From Lachnospiraceae bacterium (GTDB lineage: Bacteria; Bacillota_A; Clostridia; Lachnospirales; Lachnospiraceae): a stretch of DNA of 9,401 nucleotides. Shown one piece after another: positions 1 through 6,602 of this stretch. Position numbers and translations under genes: made by a program. Position 1 is the first letter of the stretch, and every line of letters starts with the position of its first letter. Under the pieces are notes generated by a model. It worked only from the letters and a program-made list of their open reading frames with translations. It was not told the DNA's origin and did no database searches. The DNA lies in contig JAGCAV010000457.1 of the NCBI GenBank assembly GCA_017652545.1, forward strand, positions 1-9,401, given 5' to 3'.

Positions 1-429
1 CAGGCTGTGAAGCACTTCCTCCAGTGTTCCTGCCTGACGCGGTTTCTCCTGCCGGTCCCTGGCCAGCTGCTCCTCAACATTCTCCAGTGCCTGCAGAAAC
101 TCTCCGTAGGCGATCGGCTTGAGAAGATATTCCGTAACGCCAAGACGCATCGCCTTCCGCGCATACTCAAACTCAGAATATGCGCTCAGCACGATCGCAC
201 GGGCCGGAATGTTTTCCTGCACCATCGCTGACAGCATCTCCAGACCATCCATCACCGGCATTTTGATGTCCGTGATCACGATGTCCGGCCTCAGCTTCCG
301 CAGCAACGTCAGTCCCTCTTCGCCGTTTTCCGCCTCACCGGCGATCTCAAAGGATCTGCCTGTACGGCCAAGCAGCTTCTCGATCCCTTCCCTTATCCTG
401 ATTTCATCCTCAACGATCAGTACTTTCAT
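1..429 (-). CDS. YesN/AraC-type response regulator, receiver domain (partial, C-terminus off left edge)
   Basis: This is the N-terminal 143 codons of a response regulator, open to the window edge. The receiver domain fills about residues 1-120. The acidic pocket is E7-D8-E9, the phospho-acceptor is D54 in the ITDIKMPVMDG motif, the switch serine is S82 (VLSAYSEFEYA) and the conserved lysine is K104 in YLLKPI. The SAYSEFEYARKAM and GVTEYLLKPI signatures are typical of the YesN branch, whose output is a C-terminal AraC-type helix-turn-helix; that domain would lie outside the window. The start is set by the ATGA overlap with the upstream membrane-protein gene and by a GGGAG Shine-Dalgarno about 9 bases before ATG, so translation is probably coupled. 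YesN proteins usually pair with a YesM-like sensor kinase; none is visible, so it may lie further left or elsewhere. The receiver call is secure; the YesN subtype is inferred. Confidence 0.93.
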   Translation of the reverse strand, partial: MKVLIVEDEIRIREGIEKLLGRTGRSFEIAGEAENGEEGLTLLRKLRPDIVITDIKMPVMDGLEMLSAMVQENIPARAIVLSAYSEFEYARKAMRLGVTEYLLKPIAYGEFLQALENVEEQLARDRQEKPRQAGTLEEVLHSL

Positions 430-1100
430 GGTTCCCTGCTCCCGGTTTCCGAACGATTTTGGCGCCCCTGCCCGGAATGCGGGCCGGCAGGCTTTCTCAT
501 GATCCGTCTCAGTACGAGACCGGCTCCGAATACGATCAGGCAGATGCCCGCAAAGATGAGGACCCCGACCGGTATCCCCCACATGGCAAATCCGTAGAAA
601 TCATTCCAGCCTGTCTTCGCGTCTCCGCGCCCGTTCATGATGATATTCCCCAGATAAACGCTTCCGTAGATAAAGACCGGGATTACCGAACAGGCAGCTT
701 CCGGAGCAGATATATCCTCCCTGGCAAAAAACACCATTTCAAAGACAGCTGCCAGCGGGACAATCAGATGAAGCCAGAGATTGGCCCCGGCGAACATTGC
801 CCTGTAACCGTAAAGCGGCCCAAGAAAAACCATCACAGTCGCAAAAGTCAGGAACACGCACAGGCAGGCAATGTATTTGAGAACTTCTGCCCTGTGTTTT
901 TCCCTTTTCGCGGCAAGGCACGCAAGCCATATAAGAGATGCGATCCCCTCCAGCAGATTGGACAGCACCGTGAAGTACTTCATGCTTTCCAGTCCTCTGG
1001 AGGATAACACACCCGCGGTCCCTCCCATCATGAGAAACCAGGCTGTAAACGGCGCAGCCGCGAGAAACAGATTAAATACTGTTCGAATACCTTTTTTCAT
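426..1100 (-). CDS. Six-helix integral membrane protein, Pr6Pr / FAR-17a/AIG1-like
   Basis: A 224-residue very hydrophobic protein with about six membrane segments, near residues 8-27, 42-62, 75-95, 106-125, 135-155 and 168-197. It ends in a hydrophilic tail with several arginines, so the C-terminus is probably cytosolic. The YFTVLSNLL motif (42-50) after helix 1 and the HLIVPL motif (110-115) in helix 4 resemble the bacterial Pr6Pr/FAR-17a-AIG1-like membrane family, in which that histidine is conserved. Eukaryotic relatives include fatty-acid-ester hydrolases, but the role of the bacterial proteins is not established and none is assigned here. It is the first gene of a minus-strand unit, with a GGAACAGG-like ribosome site before ATG. 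Its TGA overlaps the response-regulator ATG by four bases, so the two proteins probably act in one circuit. It has no kinase domain. Family assignment is moderate; coding status is secure. Confidence 0.8.
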   Translation of the reverse strand: MKKGIRTVFNLFLAAAPFTAWFLMMGGTAGVLSSRGLESMKYFTVLSNLLEGIASLIWLACLAAKREKHRAEVLKYIACLCVFLTFATVMVFLGPLYGYRAMFAGANLWLHLIVPLAAVFEMVFFAREDISAPEAACSVIPVFIYGSVYLGNIIMNGRGDAKTGWNDFYGFAMWGIPVGVLIFAGICLIVFGAGLVLRRIMRKPAGPHSGQGRQNRSETGSREP

Positions 1101-1152
1101 CGTACCTGTTCCATTTCTTCAGATCTTCAGGGTAAAGCAGCTTTATGCTGCC

Positions 1153-1181
1153 ATTTTAGCATTCCTGCACATGGTTCTCAA
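1153..1181 (-). promoter_or_regulatory. Promoter for the membrane protein/response regulator operon
   Basis: Read on the minus strand, a -35 box TTGAGA (1181-1176) is followed by a 17-base spacer and a -10 box TAAAAT (1158-1153). TGC lies immediately upstream of the -10, forming an extended -10 element. Both hexamers match the sigma-A consensus at 5 of 6 positions. Transcription would begin near 1146, giving a leader of about 45 bases before the ATG at 1100. A small GCAGC/GCTGC hairpin (1137-1151) overlaps the start region. This is the clearest promoter on this side of the divergent region. Confidence 0.55.
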
Positions 1182-1329
1182 CGAAAATTCGGATCATCCG
1201 GCAACCCGGGCTGTCTTCGCGGATGCTTCTGTTTAGGCAAAATATCCGAAAACGTTAAAATGGCAATATATGCATATGATTGGGCAATGGTGTTCAGTGT
1301 GCAAATTCGTATAAGCCGTTATATTTAAA

Positions 1330-1354
1330 TCATGCAGGCTCCAGGACTGCATGA
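1330..1354. repeat. 8-bp inverted repeat, candidate operator
   Basis: TCATGCAG (1330-1337) and CTGCATGA (1347-1354) are perfect inverted repeats around a nine-base centre. They lie about 170 bases upstream of the methyltransferase start, directly after an AT-rich segment containing TATATT (1320-1325). The arms are about 1.6 helical turns apart centre to centre. This could be a regulator-binding dyad or a short hairpin. No T-run follows, so it is not a normal terminator. Confidence 0.4.
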
Positions 1355-1381
1355 TGGTTTCCCTTTATGCAACAGCAAAAT

Positions 1382-1430
1382 ATGACAGCATGCATAGCCG
1401 GATCGGGCGGGTCTTGCATTCGGCTGTCAT
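1382..1430 (+). repeat. 8-bp inverted repeat with 33-base loop in the methyltransferase upstream region
   Basis: ATGACAGC (1382-1389) pairs perfectly with GCTGTCAT (1423-1430). An overlapping alternative pairing, AGCCG (1396-1400) with CGGCT (1421-1425), is mutually exclusive with the outer stem. If transcription starts upstream, this leader RNA could switch between two folds. The arrangement is visible in the sequence, but a regulatory role is only a possibility. Confidence 0.3.
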
Positions 1431-1522
1431 GTACTCATAAGGATCCATTCCGAACAGAATGCCCGGGAAACCGGAATGCACCATTCATGCATGTAAATAT
1501 TAAGAAAGGGCAGGATAATACC

Positions 1523-2797
1523 ATGACAGGAAAAGAAAAACTGAAACTGGCGCTTGAACACAAGGAAGGCCCGGTGCTGTTTGACATCGGCGGCCTGAAC
1601 ACCACCGGCATGCATTGCATCGTGATGGAGGAACTGAGAGATTTTTACGGTCTGGAAAAGCATCCGATCAAAATCATCGAGGCAACACAGATGCTGGGTG
1701 TGATGGAGGATGACCTGAGAGAATGCCTCGGCGTTGAGACCCAGCCGCTGTGGGGATCACGTACGGCAATGGGATTCGCCTCCGAAGACAAATATAAGGA
1801 GTGGAAAACTCCCTGGGGACAGGATGTTCTTGTGCCTGAAGAATTCGTTACTTCTGTTGATAAGAACGGAGATACCCTGCTGTATGCCTGCGCGGATACG
1901 AATTATCCCGCGGCAGCCCGCATGCCGAAAGGCGGTGTTTACTTCGATAACGAAGACCGCGCAGATGAATGGGACGAGGATGATTATGATATCAATGACA
2001 ACCTTGAAGAGTTCACTCTCTTTACGGATTCAGAGATTGCCTGGCTGAAAAAGCAGGCCGACGCCCTGGCGGGAACCGACAGGGTCGTAACATCCTGCAG
2101 CACCGGTATTACCGGCGGCGGCACCTGCCTTGCGGATCATTCCATGATTGCCGGACCTATGCTCCGTCAGCCCAAGGGCATCCGCAAGCTTGAAGATTTC
2201 TACATGGCAACTGCCGGAGATCCGGAAACGATCATGGAAATCTTTGAGAAAGAGACAGACATCGGGATCCAGAACCTGAAACGCATTCATGACGCGATCG
2301 GCGATGCCATTGATGTGCTGCATGTATGCGGTACGGATATGGGCACCCAGAAAAGCCTTTTCTACAGCAAAAAGACAATTCAGGAGGTCTGGGTTCCTTA
2401 TTATAAGAAGATCAACGGCTGGATCCATGAGAACACGAACTGGAAAACCTTCAAGCACTGCTGCGGCAGCATAGAGCCGATCATCGAAGATCTGATCGAC
2501 GGAGGCTTTGATGTGCTCAATCCGGTACAGTGGACAGCACAAAATATGGATAGGAATATGCTAAAAGAAAAGTACGGCGACAAGCTGGTATTCTGGGGCG
2601 GCGGTGTGGACACACAGCATCTTCTGCCTGAAGGAACACCGCAGCAGGTTTATGACCAGGCGAAGGAATGTCTGTCTATCTTCAGCAAAAACGGCGGATA
2701 TGTCTTCAATACGATCCATAACATTGTCCCCGGAGTCTCAGCAGCAAATGTGGATGCGCTTGCCAGGGCAGTCCGGGATTTTAATGCCGGAAGGTAA
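1523..2797 (+). CDS. Uroporphyrinogen decarboxylase/MtaA-superfamily methyltransferase-like protein
   Basis: A 424-residue soluble protein of the UroD/MtaA/CmuA superfamily, whose members are heme-pathway decarboxylases or zinc-dependent corrinoid methyltransferases. The start of the fold is seen in GKEKLKLALEHKEGPVLFDIGG. HVCG (267-270) and FKHCCGSIEPIIEDLIDGGFD (from residue 310) match the regions that carry the H-x-C zinc ligands in MtaA-like enzymes; H312 and C314 are the likely pair. A second distal cysteine is not obvious, and the C-terminal motif reads NTIHNIVPGV with H399. The N-terminal half carries an acidic insert rich in D, E and W, making it longer than typical 340-380-residue members. 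ATG 1523 is chosen because CAGGA lies seven bases upstream. The frame stays open back to 1367, but that extension has no family-like features. A transporter operon follows, which favours a catabolic methyltransferase over heme synthesis. No corrinoid-protein gene is present. Confidence 0.85.
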   Translation: MTGKEKLKLALEHKEGPVLFDIGGLNTTGMHCIVMEELRDFYGLEKHPIKIIEATQMLGVMEDDLRECLGVETQPLWGSRTAMGFASEDKYKEWKTPWGQDVLVPEEFVTSVDKNGDTLLYACADTNYPAAARMPKGGVYFDNEDRADEWDEDDYDINDNLEEFTLFTDSEIAWLKKQADALAGTDRVVTSCSTGITGGGTCLADHSMIAGPMLRQPKGIRKLEDFYMATAGDPETIMEIFEKETDIGIQNLKRIHDAIGDAIDVLHVCGTDMGTQKSLFYSKKTIQEVWVPYYKKINGWIHENTNWKTFKHCCGSIEPIIEDLIDGGFDVLNPVQWTAQNMDRNMLKEKYGDKLVFWGGGVDTQHLLPEGTPQQVYDQAKECLSIFSKNGGYVFNTIHNIVPGVSAANVDALARAVRDFNAGR

Positions 2798-2848
2798 TAT
2801 TTTCTAATTGGACAGCAATATATGCCGATAAGAAGGCAATTGTGTAAA

Positions 2849-2877
2849 GTGACAGAATGTTTCGGCATTGATACAGT
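2849..2877 (+). promoter_or_regulatory. Candidate promoter for the transporter operon
   Basis: GTGACA (2849-2854) is separated by 17 bases from TACAGT (2872-2877). TGA just upstream of the -10 supplies an extended -10 element. The match is 5/6 for -35 and 4/6 for -10. Transcription would start near 2884 and give a leader of about 124 bases ahead of the binding-protein gene. A TATACT box at 2973-2978 is an alternative -10 but has no recognisable -35. Read-through from the methyltransferase gene is also possible, since no T-tailed terminator was seen in the 210-base gap. Confidence 0.35.
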
Positions 2878-2893
2878 TAATTTGTTATTTTTT

Positions 2894-2954
2894 CCGGCTG
2901 GAGAAGATGAGCGTGGGGAGAATAAAGAGCAACAGGGTATCCTCACGAAGCCGG
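2894..2954 (+). promoter_or_regulatory. Composite stem-loop in the leader of the binding-protein gene
   Basis: An outer stem CCGGC (2894-2898)/GCCGG (2950-2954) encloses an inner 8-bp stem, CGTGGGGA (2912-2919)/TCCTCACG (2940-2947), with one G-U pair and a 20-base loop. The internal loop is strongly asymmetric (13 bases left, 2 right). It ends about 54 bases before the start codon and lies just after the candidate transcription start. No T-run follows directly, so a terminator is unlikely. A structured leader, a stability element or a ligand-binding RNA are possible. It matches no riboswitch class I recognise. Confidence 0.35.
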
Positions 2955-3007
2955 TGCAGCTTTATTAATCTTTATACTCTATTATTCAGGAAAAGGAGAA
3001 CAAAGCT

Positions 3008-3961
3008 ATGAAGAAACTCACCAAGGTATTTCTGACAACCATGCTGGCTGCAGGCGTTTTCGCGACTGCCGCTTCCGCTGACGGGCTTAAGATCGGCTAC
3101 GCCAGTGTCGACCTGAACAACACCTTCCAGACCTATCTGAAAGCTGCCGCTGAAGCCAAAGCTGAGGAACTGGGATGCGAGATCACCGTGACAGATGCAC
3201 AGAATGACGTTGTAAAACAGCAGGACCAGGTGAATGCCATGATCCAGCAGGGTGTTGATGCGCTTGTTGTTGTCCCGGCCGATACCAGTGCCATGGAGCC
3301 GATCACGATCGCTGCTCAGAATGCAGGCATTCCGCTTGTCTACTGCAACACCAATCCCTTTGGCAATGACGATACAGAAGGTTCAGGCATTCCGGATGGC
3401 TGCTACTACGTGGGTTCTGACGAAATCGAAGCCGGAAGATATCAGGGTGAGATGATCGGTGAGGCTGTTCAGTCCGGCAAGGTTGCGATCCTGATGGGCG
3501 GCCTGACACATGAGGGCGCTTACAAGAGAACAGAAGGTAACAAGATGGTCTTCGAAGAGAGCTATCCTGATATCGAGGTCGTTGCTGAGGAGACCGCTGA
3601 ATGGCAGCGTGACAAGGCGATCGACGTAACCAACAACTGGCTGTCCGCATACGGCGAGGAACTGACCGCGATCTGCGCAAACAACGACGAGATGGCTCTT
3701 GGCGCAATCGAAGCTCTGAAGAAAGCCGGACGCACGGATGTAAAGGTCGTTGGCGTGGATGCCACTCCGGACGGATGCGCTTCTGTCAAGGCCGGCGAGA
3801 TGCTCGGCACCGTTTTCCAGGACTCTGTCGGCCAGGGCGGCGGCTCTGTCGAGATCGCTTACAAGATGGCCAGCGGCGAAGAAGTTGAAGGCAAGATCAC
3901 ATGGGTTCCCTATGTGCCGGTGACATCTGAAAACGTGGAAGAGTTCATTGGTAAGAACTGA
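3008..3961 (+). CDS. Sugar-type ABC transporter substrate-binding protein (RbsB-like, CUT2 family)
   Basis: A 317-residue type I periplasmic-binding-protein-like protein that captures the substrate outside the membrane and delivers it to the permeases. Residues 1-24 are a Sec signal peptide ending ASA before D25. Mature sequence begins with the first strand, LKIGYASVDLNNTF. By alignment with RbsB, N38 and F40 line the pocket, R174 replaces ribose-contacting R141, N226 (ANNDEMALG) replaces N190, D251 (GVDATPDG) replaces D215 and Q271 (VFQD) replaces Q235. The RbsB D89-R90 pair is replaced by the YCNTNPF segment (112-118), so the ligand probably differs from ribose. The signal peptide has no lipobox cysteine, unusual for a Gram-positive binding protein. 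ATG 3008 has AAGGAG nine bases upstream. A stem-loop lies between it and the ATPase gene. The family is secure; the substrate is unknown. Confidence 0.95.
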   Translation: MKKLTKVFLTTMLAAGVFATAASADGLKIGYASVDLNNTFQTYLKAAAEAKAEELGCEITVTDAQNDVVKQQDQVNAMIQQGVDALVVVPADTSAMEPITIAAQNAGIPLVYCNTNPFGNDDTEGSGIPDGCYYVGSDEIEAGRYQGEMIGEAVQSGKVAILMGGLTHEGAYKRTEGNKMVFEESYPDIEVVAEETAEWQRDKAIDVTNNWLSAYGEELTAICANNDEMALGAIEALKKAGRTDVKVVGVDATPDGCASVKAGEMLGTVFQDSVGQGGGSVEIAYKMASGEEVEGKITWVPYVPVTSENVEEFIGKN

Positions 3962-4001
3962 TCATTTCTTTTGTGATCCGTTGTGTTCATAGAGCAGGCA
4001 G

Positions 4002-4032
4002 GATAAAGTGAGGGTTTTGCCCTCACTTTATC
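4002..4032 (+). promoter_or_regulatory. Perfect 13-bp intercistronic stem-loop
   Basis: GATAAAGTGAGGG (4002-4014) and CCCTCACTTTATC (4020-4032) pair perfectly around the loop TTTTG. A G-U and an A-U pair can extend the stem outward. Only TTT and then A-rich sequence follow, so it would be a leaky terminator or an mRNA 3'-end protector rather than a full stop. Its position between the binding-protein gene and the ATPase gene is where CUT2 and other ABC operons commonly lower downstream expression, leaving binding protein in excess. It ends 28 bases before the ATPase start codon. Confidence 0.7.
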
Positions 4033-4060
4033 TTTAAAAAGAAAGATTGGGAGATACGAT

Positions 4061-5575
4061 ATGGCAGAGGAAAAATATTTACTTGAGATGACGGGGATTA
4101 CAAAAGAGTTTCCCGGTGTGAAAGCGCTCAAGGGTGTTGAACTGCGCGTAAAACCCGGAGAGGTACATGGGCTGCTTGGGGAAAACGGCGCGGGCAAGTC
4201 AACGATGATGAATTGCCTGATGGGTATCTATCAGCCGACCAGCGGAACCATTATATTTGACGGTGTGGAACGCAAAAATTACACGCCGAAGGATTCCCTT
4301 GAATTTGGCATTTCCATGATCCAGCAGGAGCTCTCTCCCATGCAGGATCGTTCGATCATGGCAAATATCTGGCTTGGGCGCGAACCGGTCAACAGACTCG
4401 GACTGATTGACTGGAAAAAGATGTATAAGGATACCAAGGCAGTTCTGGATATCATAGAGCTTGACGAAGACCCGAAGACACTGATGCGTCACCTGACCGT
4501 GGCAAAGATGCAGATGGTGGAGATCGCGCGCGCGGTTTCCTATAATTCCAAGCTGATCATCATGGATGAGCCTTCCAGTGCCATTACGGAAAAGGAAACA
4601 CACCAGCTTTTCAAGATCATCCGTCAGCTGAAGTCGGAAGGCCGTTCCATCATTTATATATCGCACAAACTGGATGAGATCAAAGAAATCACCGACCGGG
4701 TCTCTGTATACAGAGACGGCACCTATGTTTCCAGCGCGAACACAGCCGAGATCACGCAGGACCAGATCATCGAGATGATGGTAGGCCGCTCGGTGGAGAA
4801 CCTGTTCCCGAAAGTGCATGTACCCATCGGGGATGTTGTCCTGGAAGTAAAGAACCTGTCTCATGAGACACTGTTCCACGATGTCTCCTTTACCGTCCGT
4901 CAGGGAGAGATCTTCGGCCTGAACGGACTGGTCGGCGCAGGACGTACGGAGCTGATGGAGACGATCTTCGGACTGCGTCCGAGGAAGTCCGGAACAGTGA
5001 TCTTCAAGGGAAAGGAATTCAACCCGAAATGCGGCAAGGATTCCATCGATGCCGGCATGGCTTTTATCACAGAGGACCGGCGCGGAAACGGCATCTTCCC
5101 GATCCAGGATATTGAATTCAATTCCACGCTGGCAAATATCGATGCCTACGAAGGCGCGGGCAAACTTCTGGATCTGAAGAAAATGAACCAGGACTGCCTG
5201 GAGTATATCGATAAAATAGCCATTAAAACCCCGAGCCACAGGCAGCTGATCAAAAACCTCTCAGGCGGAAATCAGCAGAAGGTGCTGGTCGCCCGCTGGC
5301 TGATGACAGCCCCGGACATTATCATCATGGATGAGCCTACCCGAGGCATTGATGTAGGCGCGAAGGCGGAGATCCACCGGCTGATCGGTGAACTGGTCAA
5401 GATGGGCAAGAGCGTCATCATGATCTCCTCTGAACTCCCGGAAGTTATGGGCATGTCCGACCGGATCATGGTCATGCACGAGGGCGAAGTGATGGGCATT
5501 GTTGACAACGATGAGACCGTCACCGCGGAGCAGCTGATGGAACTTGCGTCGGGAATTGTCAAGGAACAGGCGTAA
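4061..5575 (+). CDS. Sugar ABC transporter ATP-binding protein with two nucleotide-binding domains (RbsA-like)
   Basis: A 504-residue tandem ATPase of the RbsA/MglA/XylG type, the usual length for the family, which powers import by the two downstream permeases from the cytosolic face. Domain 1 has an intact Walker A (GENGAGKST, 40-48), a degenerate signature (HLTVAKMQMVEIARA) and Walker B IIMDEP with E170, followed by SSAITEKE. Domain 2 has the family's characteristic degenerate Walker A (GLVGAGRT, 289-296), a consensus signature LSGGNQQ (400-406) and Walker B IIIMDEP with E425 leading into TRGIDVGAK. This asymmetry is normal for CUT2 ATPases. GGGAG seven bases before ATG 4061 supports the start. 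The stop at 5573-5575 overlaps the ribosome-binding site of the first permease gene, so translation is probably coupled. Sequence alone does not give the substrate. Confidence 0.96.
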   Translation: MAEEKYLLEMTGITKEFPGVKALKGVELRVKPGEVHGLLGENGAGKSTMMNCLMGIYQPTSGTIIFDGVERKNYTPKDSLEFGISMIQQELSPMQDRSIMANIWLGREPVNRLGLIDWKKMYKDTKAVLDIIELDEDPKTLMRHLTVAKMQMVEIARAVSYNSKLIIMDEPSSAITEKETHQLFKIIRQLKSEGRSIIYISHKLDEIKEITDRVSVYRDGTYVSSANTAEITQDQIIEMMVGRSVENLFPKVHVPIGDVVLEVKNLSHETLFHDVSFTVRQGEIFGLNGLVGAGRTELMETIFGLRPRKSGTVIFKGKEFNPKCGKDSIDAGMAFITEDRRGNGIFPIQDIEFNSTLANIDAYEGAGKLLDLKKMNQDCLEYIDKIAIKTPSHRQLIKNLSGGNQQKVLVARWLMTAPDIIIMDEPTRGIDVGAKAEIHRLIGELVKMGKSVIMISSELPEVMGMSDRIMVMHEGEVMGIVDNDETVTAEQLMELASGIVKEQA

Positions 5576-5588
5576 GGAGGGCATACAT

Positions 5589-6575
5589 ATGAATACAAAT
5601 AAACACAGTGTAAAAGACCTTCTGGCCGATAACGCTACCATCGTCATTCTGGTGGTACTGTGTCTGATCGTTACCATCCTGCGGCCGAAATTCATTACAC
5701 CTGACAATATCATGAATGTCCTTTCAGCAGCCACCGTGACCGGATGTATGGCGCTGGGCATGACATTCGTTATTATTTCCGGCGGAATTGACCTGGCAGC
5801 CGGCGCGGAAGTTGCTTTCGCAGGCGTACTGGGGGCATCCTTCGGCCAGACAGCCACCGCGGCGGCCGGAAAGGTTTTTGACGGGCTTCCCCAGCTTCCT
5901 TTCATCATTCCGGTACTGGTCTCTGTGGCAGCCGCCGTATTGATCGGAGCCCTGAACGGCTTTCTGATCTCGCATTTCAACACACCGCCCTTTATTGTTA
6001 CCCTGGGAATGAAAACGGTGCTGCGCGGCGCTACGCTTCTGATCACCGGCGGCGAGCCGGTCAGCAATCTGACACCCGGATACACTGCGCTCGGAAGCAA
6101 TATCTTTCATATCGTGCCGGTTTCCGTCCTGGTATTTGCTGTTTTGATCATTATCTCTTCCGTCATTCTGCGCATGACCAAGTTCGGAAAAGACGTATAT
6201 GCCATCGGTTCCAACGAGCGTGCTGCTTCTGTATCAGGCGTAAAAGTGCCCTTCCGGAAATGTATGCTCTACGGTTATGCCGGTCTGATGTACGCGATCG
6301 CCGGACTGATCATCGCTGCCCGGGCATCCAGTATTCATCCCGGTGCCGCGGAAGGTTATGAACTGATCGCCATTGCTTCCTGCGTCATCGGCGGTGCAAG
6401 TCCCTCCGGCGGAACAGGTTCCATTCGCACGACCGTCATCGGCGCACTGATCATCAGTGTACTCAGAAACGGACTGACGCTGCTGGGGATCGAGTCCAAC
6501 TGGCAGCAGATCGCGGTTGGCCTGGTCATCGTCGTAGCCTGTGCGTTCGACGTCCGCAGAAACAGCTCACGCTGA
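5589..6575 (+). CDS. Sugar ABC transporter permease 1 (RbsC-like)
   Basis: A 328-residue membrane protein of the CUT2/BPD_transp_2 permease family, with multiple hydrophobic segments spread across its length. The conserved loop GMTFVIISGGIDLAAG lies at residues 57-72. GALNG (120-124) and IGGASPSGGTGSI precede the last helices, and the WQQIAVG ending matches the second permease. ATG 5589 is preferred over an in-frame ATG at 5544 because AAGGAGG (5574-5580) lies eight bases before it. The upstream start would add 15 charged residues overlapping the ATPase gene. It lies between the ATPase and a second, clearly related but non-identical permease. This implies a heterodimeric channel, as in YtfT/YjfF (galactofuranose) or LsrC/LsrD (AI-2), rather than the RbsC homodimer. 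Confidence 0.95.
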   Translation: MNTNKHSVKDLLADNATIVILVVLCLIVTILRPKFITPDNIMNVLSAATVTGCMALGMTFVIISGGIDLAAGAEVAFAGVLGASFGQTATAAAGKVFDGLPQLPFIIPVLVSVAAAVLIGALNGFLISHFNTPPFIVTLGMKTVLRGATLLITGGEPVSNLTPGYTALGSNIFHIVPVSVLVFAVLIIISSVILRMTKFGKDVYAIGSNERAASVSGVKVPFRKCMLYGYAGLMYAIAGLIIAARASSIHPGAAEGYELIAIASCVIGGASPSGGTGSIRTTVIGALIISVLRNGLTLLGIESNWQQIAVGLVIVVACAFDVRRNSSR

Positions 6576-6602
6576 TTCGGATACGGAGAGGAGGAAACAA
6601 TT

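Larger units (their letters stand above)
1101..1522. other. Divergent intergenic region (422 bases)
   Basis: This stretch separates the minus-strand membrane-protein operon from the plus-strand methyltransferase gene. Open frames that cross it lack family-like composition. It holds the minus-strand promoter (1153-1181) and an AT-rich stretch around 1241-1330. A cre-like or LacI-operator-like sequence centred on AACGTT lies at 1247-1260, with at least two deviations from the CcpA consensus. Two 8-bp inverted repeats are listed separately. The palindrome ATGCAT occurs three times (1270, 1390, 1487), with a fourth copy just inside the next gene (1610). No -35/-10 pair of good quality was found for the plus-strand gene, so its promoter may need an activator. 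No cobalamin-riboswitch core was recognised. Confidence 0.6.

Noticed and set aside
459..1007. Plus-strand open frame of 182 codons antisense to the membrane protein
   Set aside because: The minus-strand frame has clear membrane helices and an ATGA junction with the response regulator. The plus-strand frame has no such support.
1097..1114. Five-codon upstream reading frame (MEQVR) on the minus strand ending in an ATGA overlap with the membrane-protein start
   Set aside because: It has no clear ribosome-binding site and is short enough to arise by chance.
1367..1522. N-terminal extension of the methyltransferase-like protein from ATG 1367
   Set aside because: The extra 52 residues have no family-like sequence, span the inverted repeats of the upstream region and lack a ribosome-binding site. 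The start at 1523 has CAGGA at the right distance and begins with the family-like GKEKLKLAL.
1101..1522. Cobalamin riboswitch before a possible corrinoid-dependent enzyme gene
   Set aside because: I looked for the conserved B12-box core (GCCACTG-like) and its flanking helices here and in 2798-3007. Only a short AAGCCGGTG-like string at 2948-2956 was found, without the rest.
2798..2877. Terminator after the methyltransferase gene (ATGCCGA 2822-2828 / TCGGCAT 2862-2868)
   Set aside because: The arms are only 7 bp, the loop is 33 bases and no T-run follows directly. The T-rich stretch begins about 15 bases later.
4199..5239. Long minus-strand open frame of 346 codons antisense to the ATPase gene
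   Set aside because: It is a shadow of a strongly conserved ATPase gene. Its translation has no recognisable domain and no ribosome-binding site supports it.
5261..6100. Minus-strand open frame of 279 codons across the ATPase and permease 1 genes
   Set aside because: It is antisense to two well-supported genes, with threonine/alanine-rich composition typical of a reverse-complement artefact.
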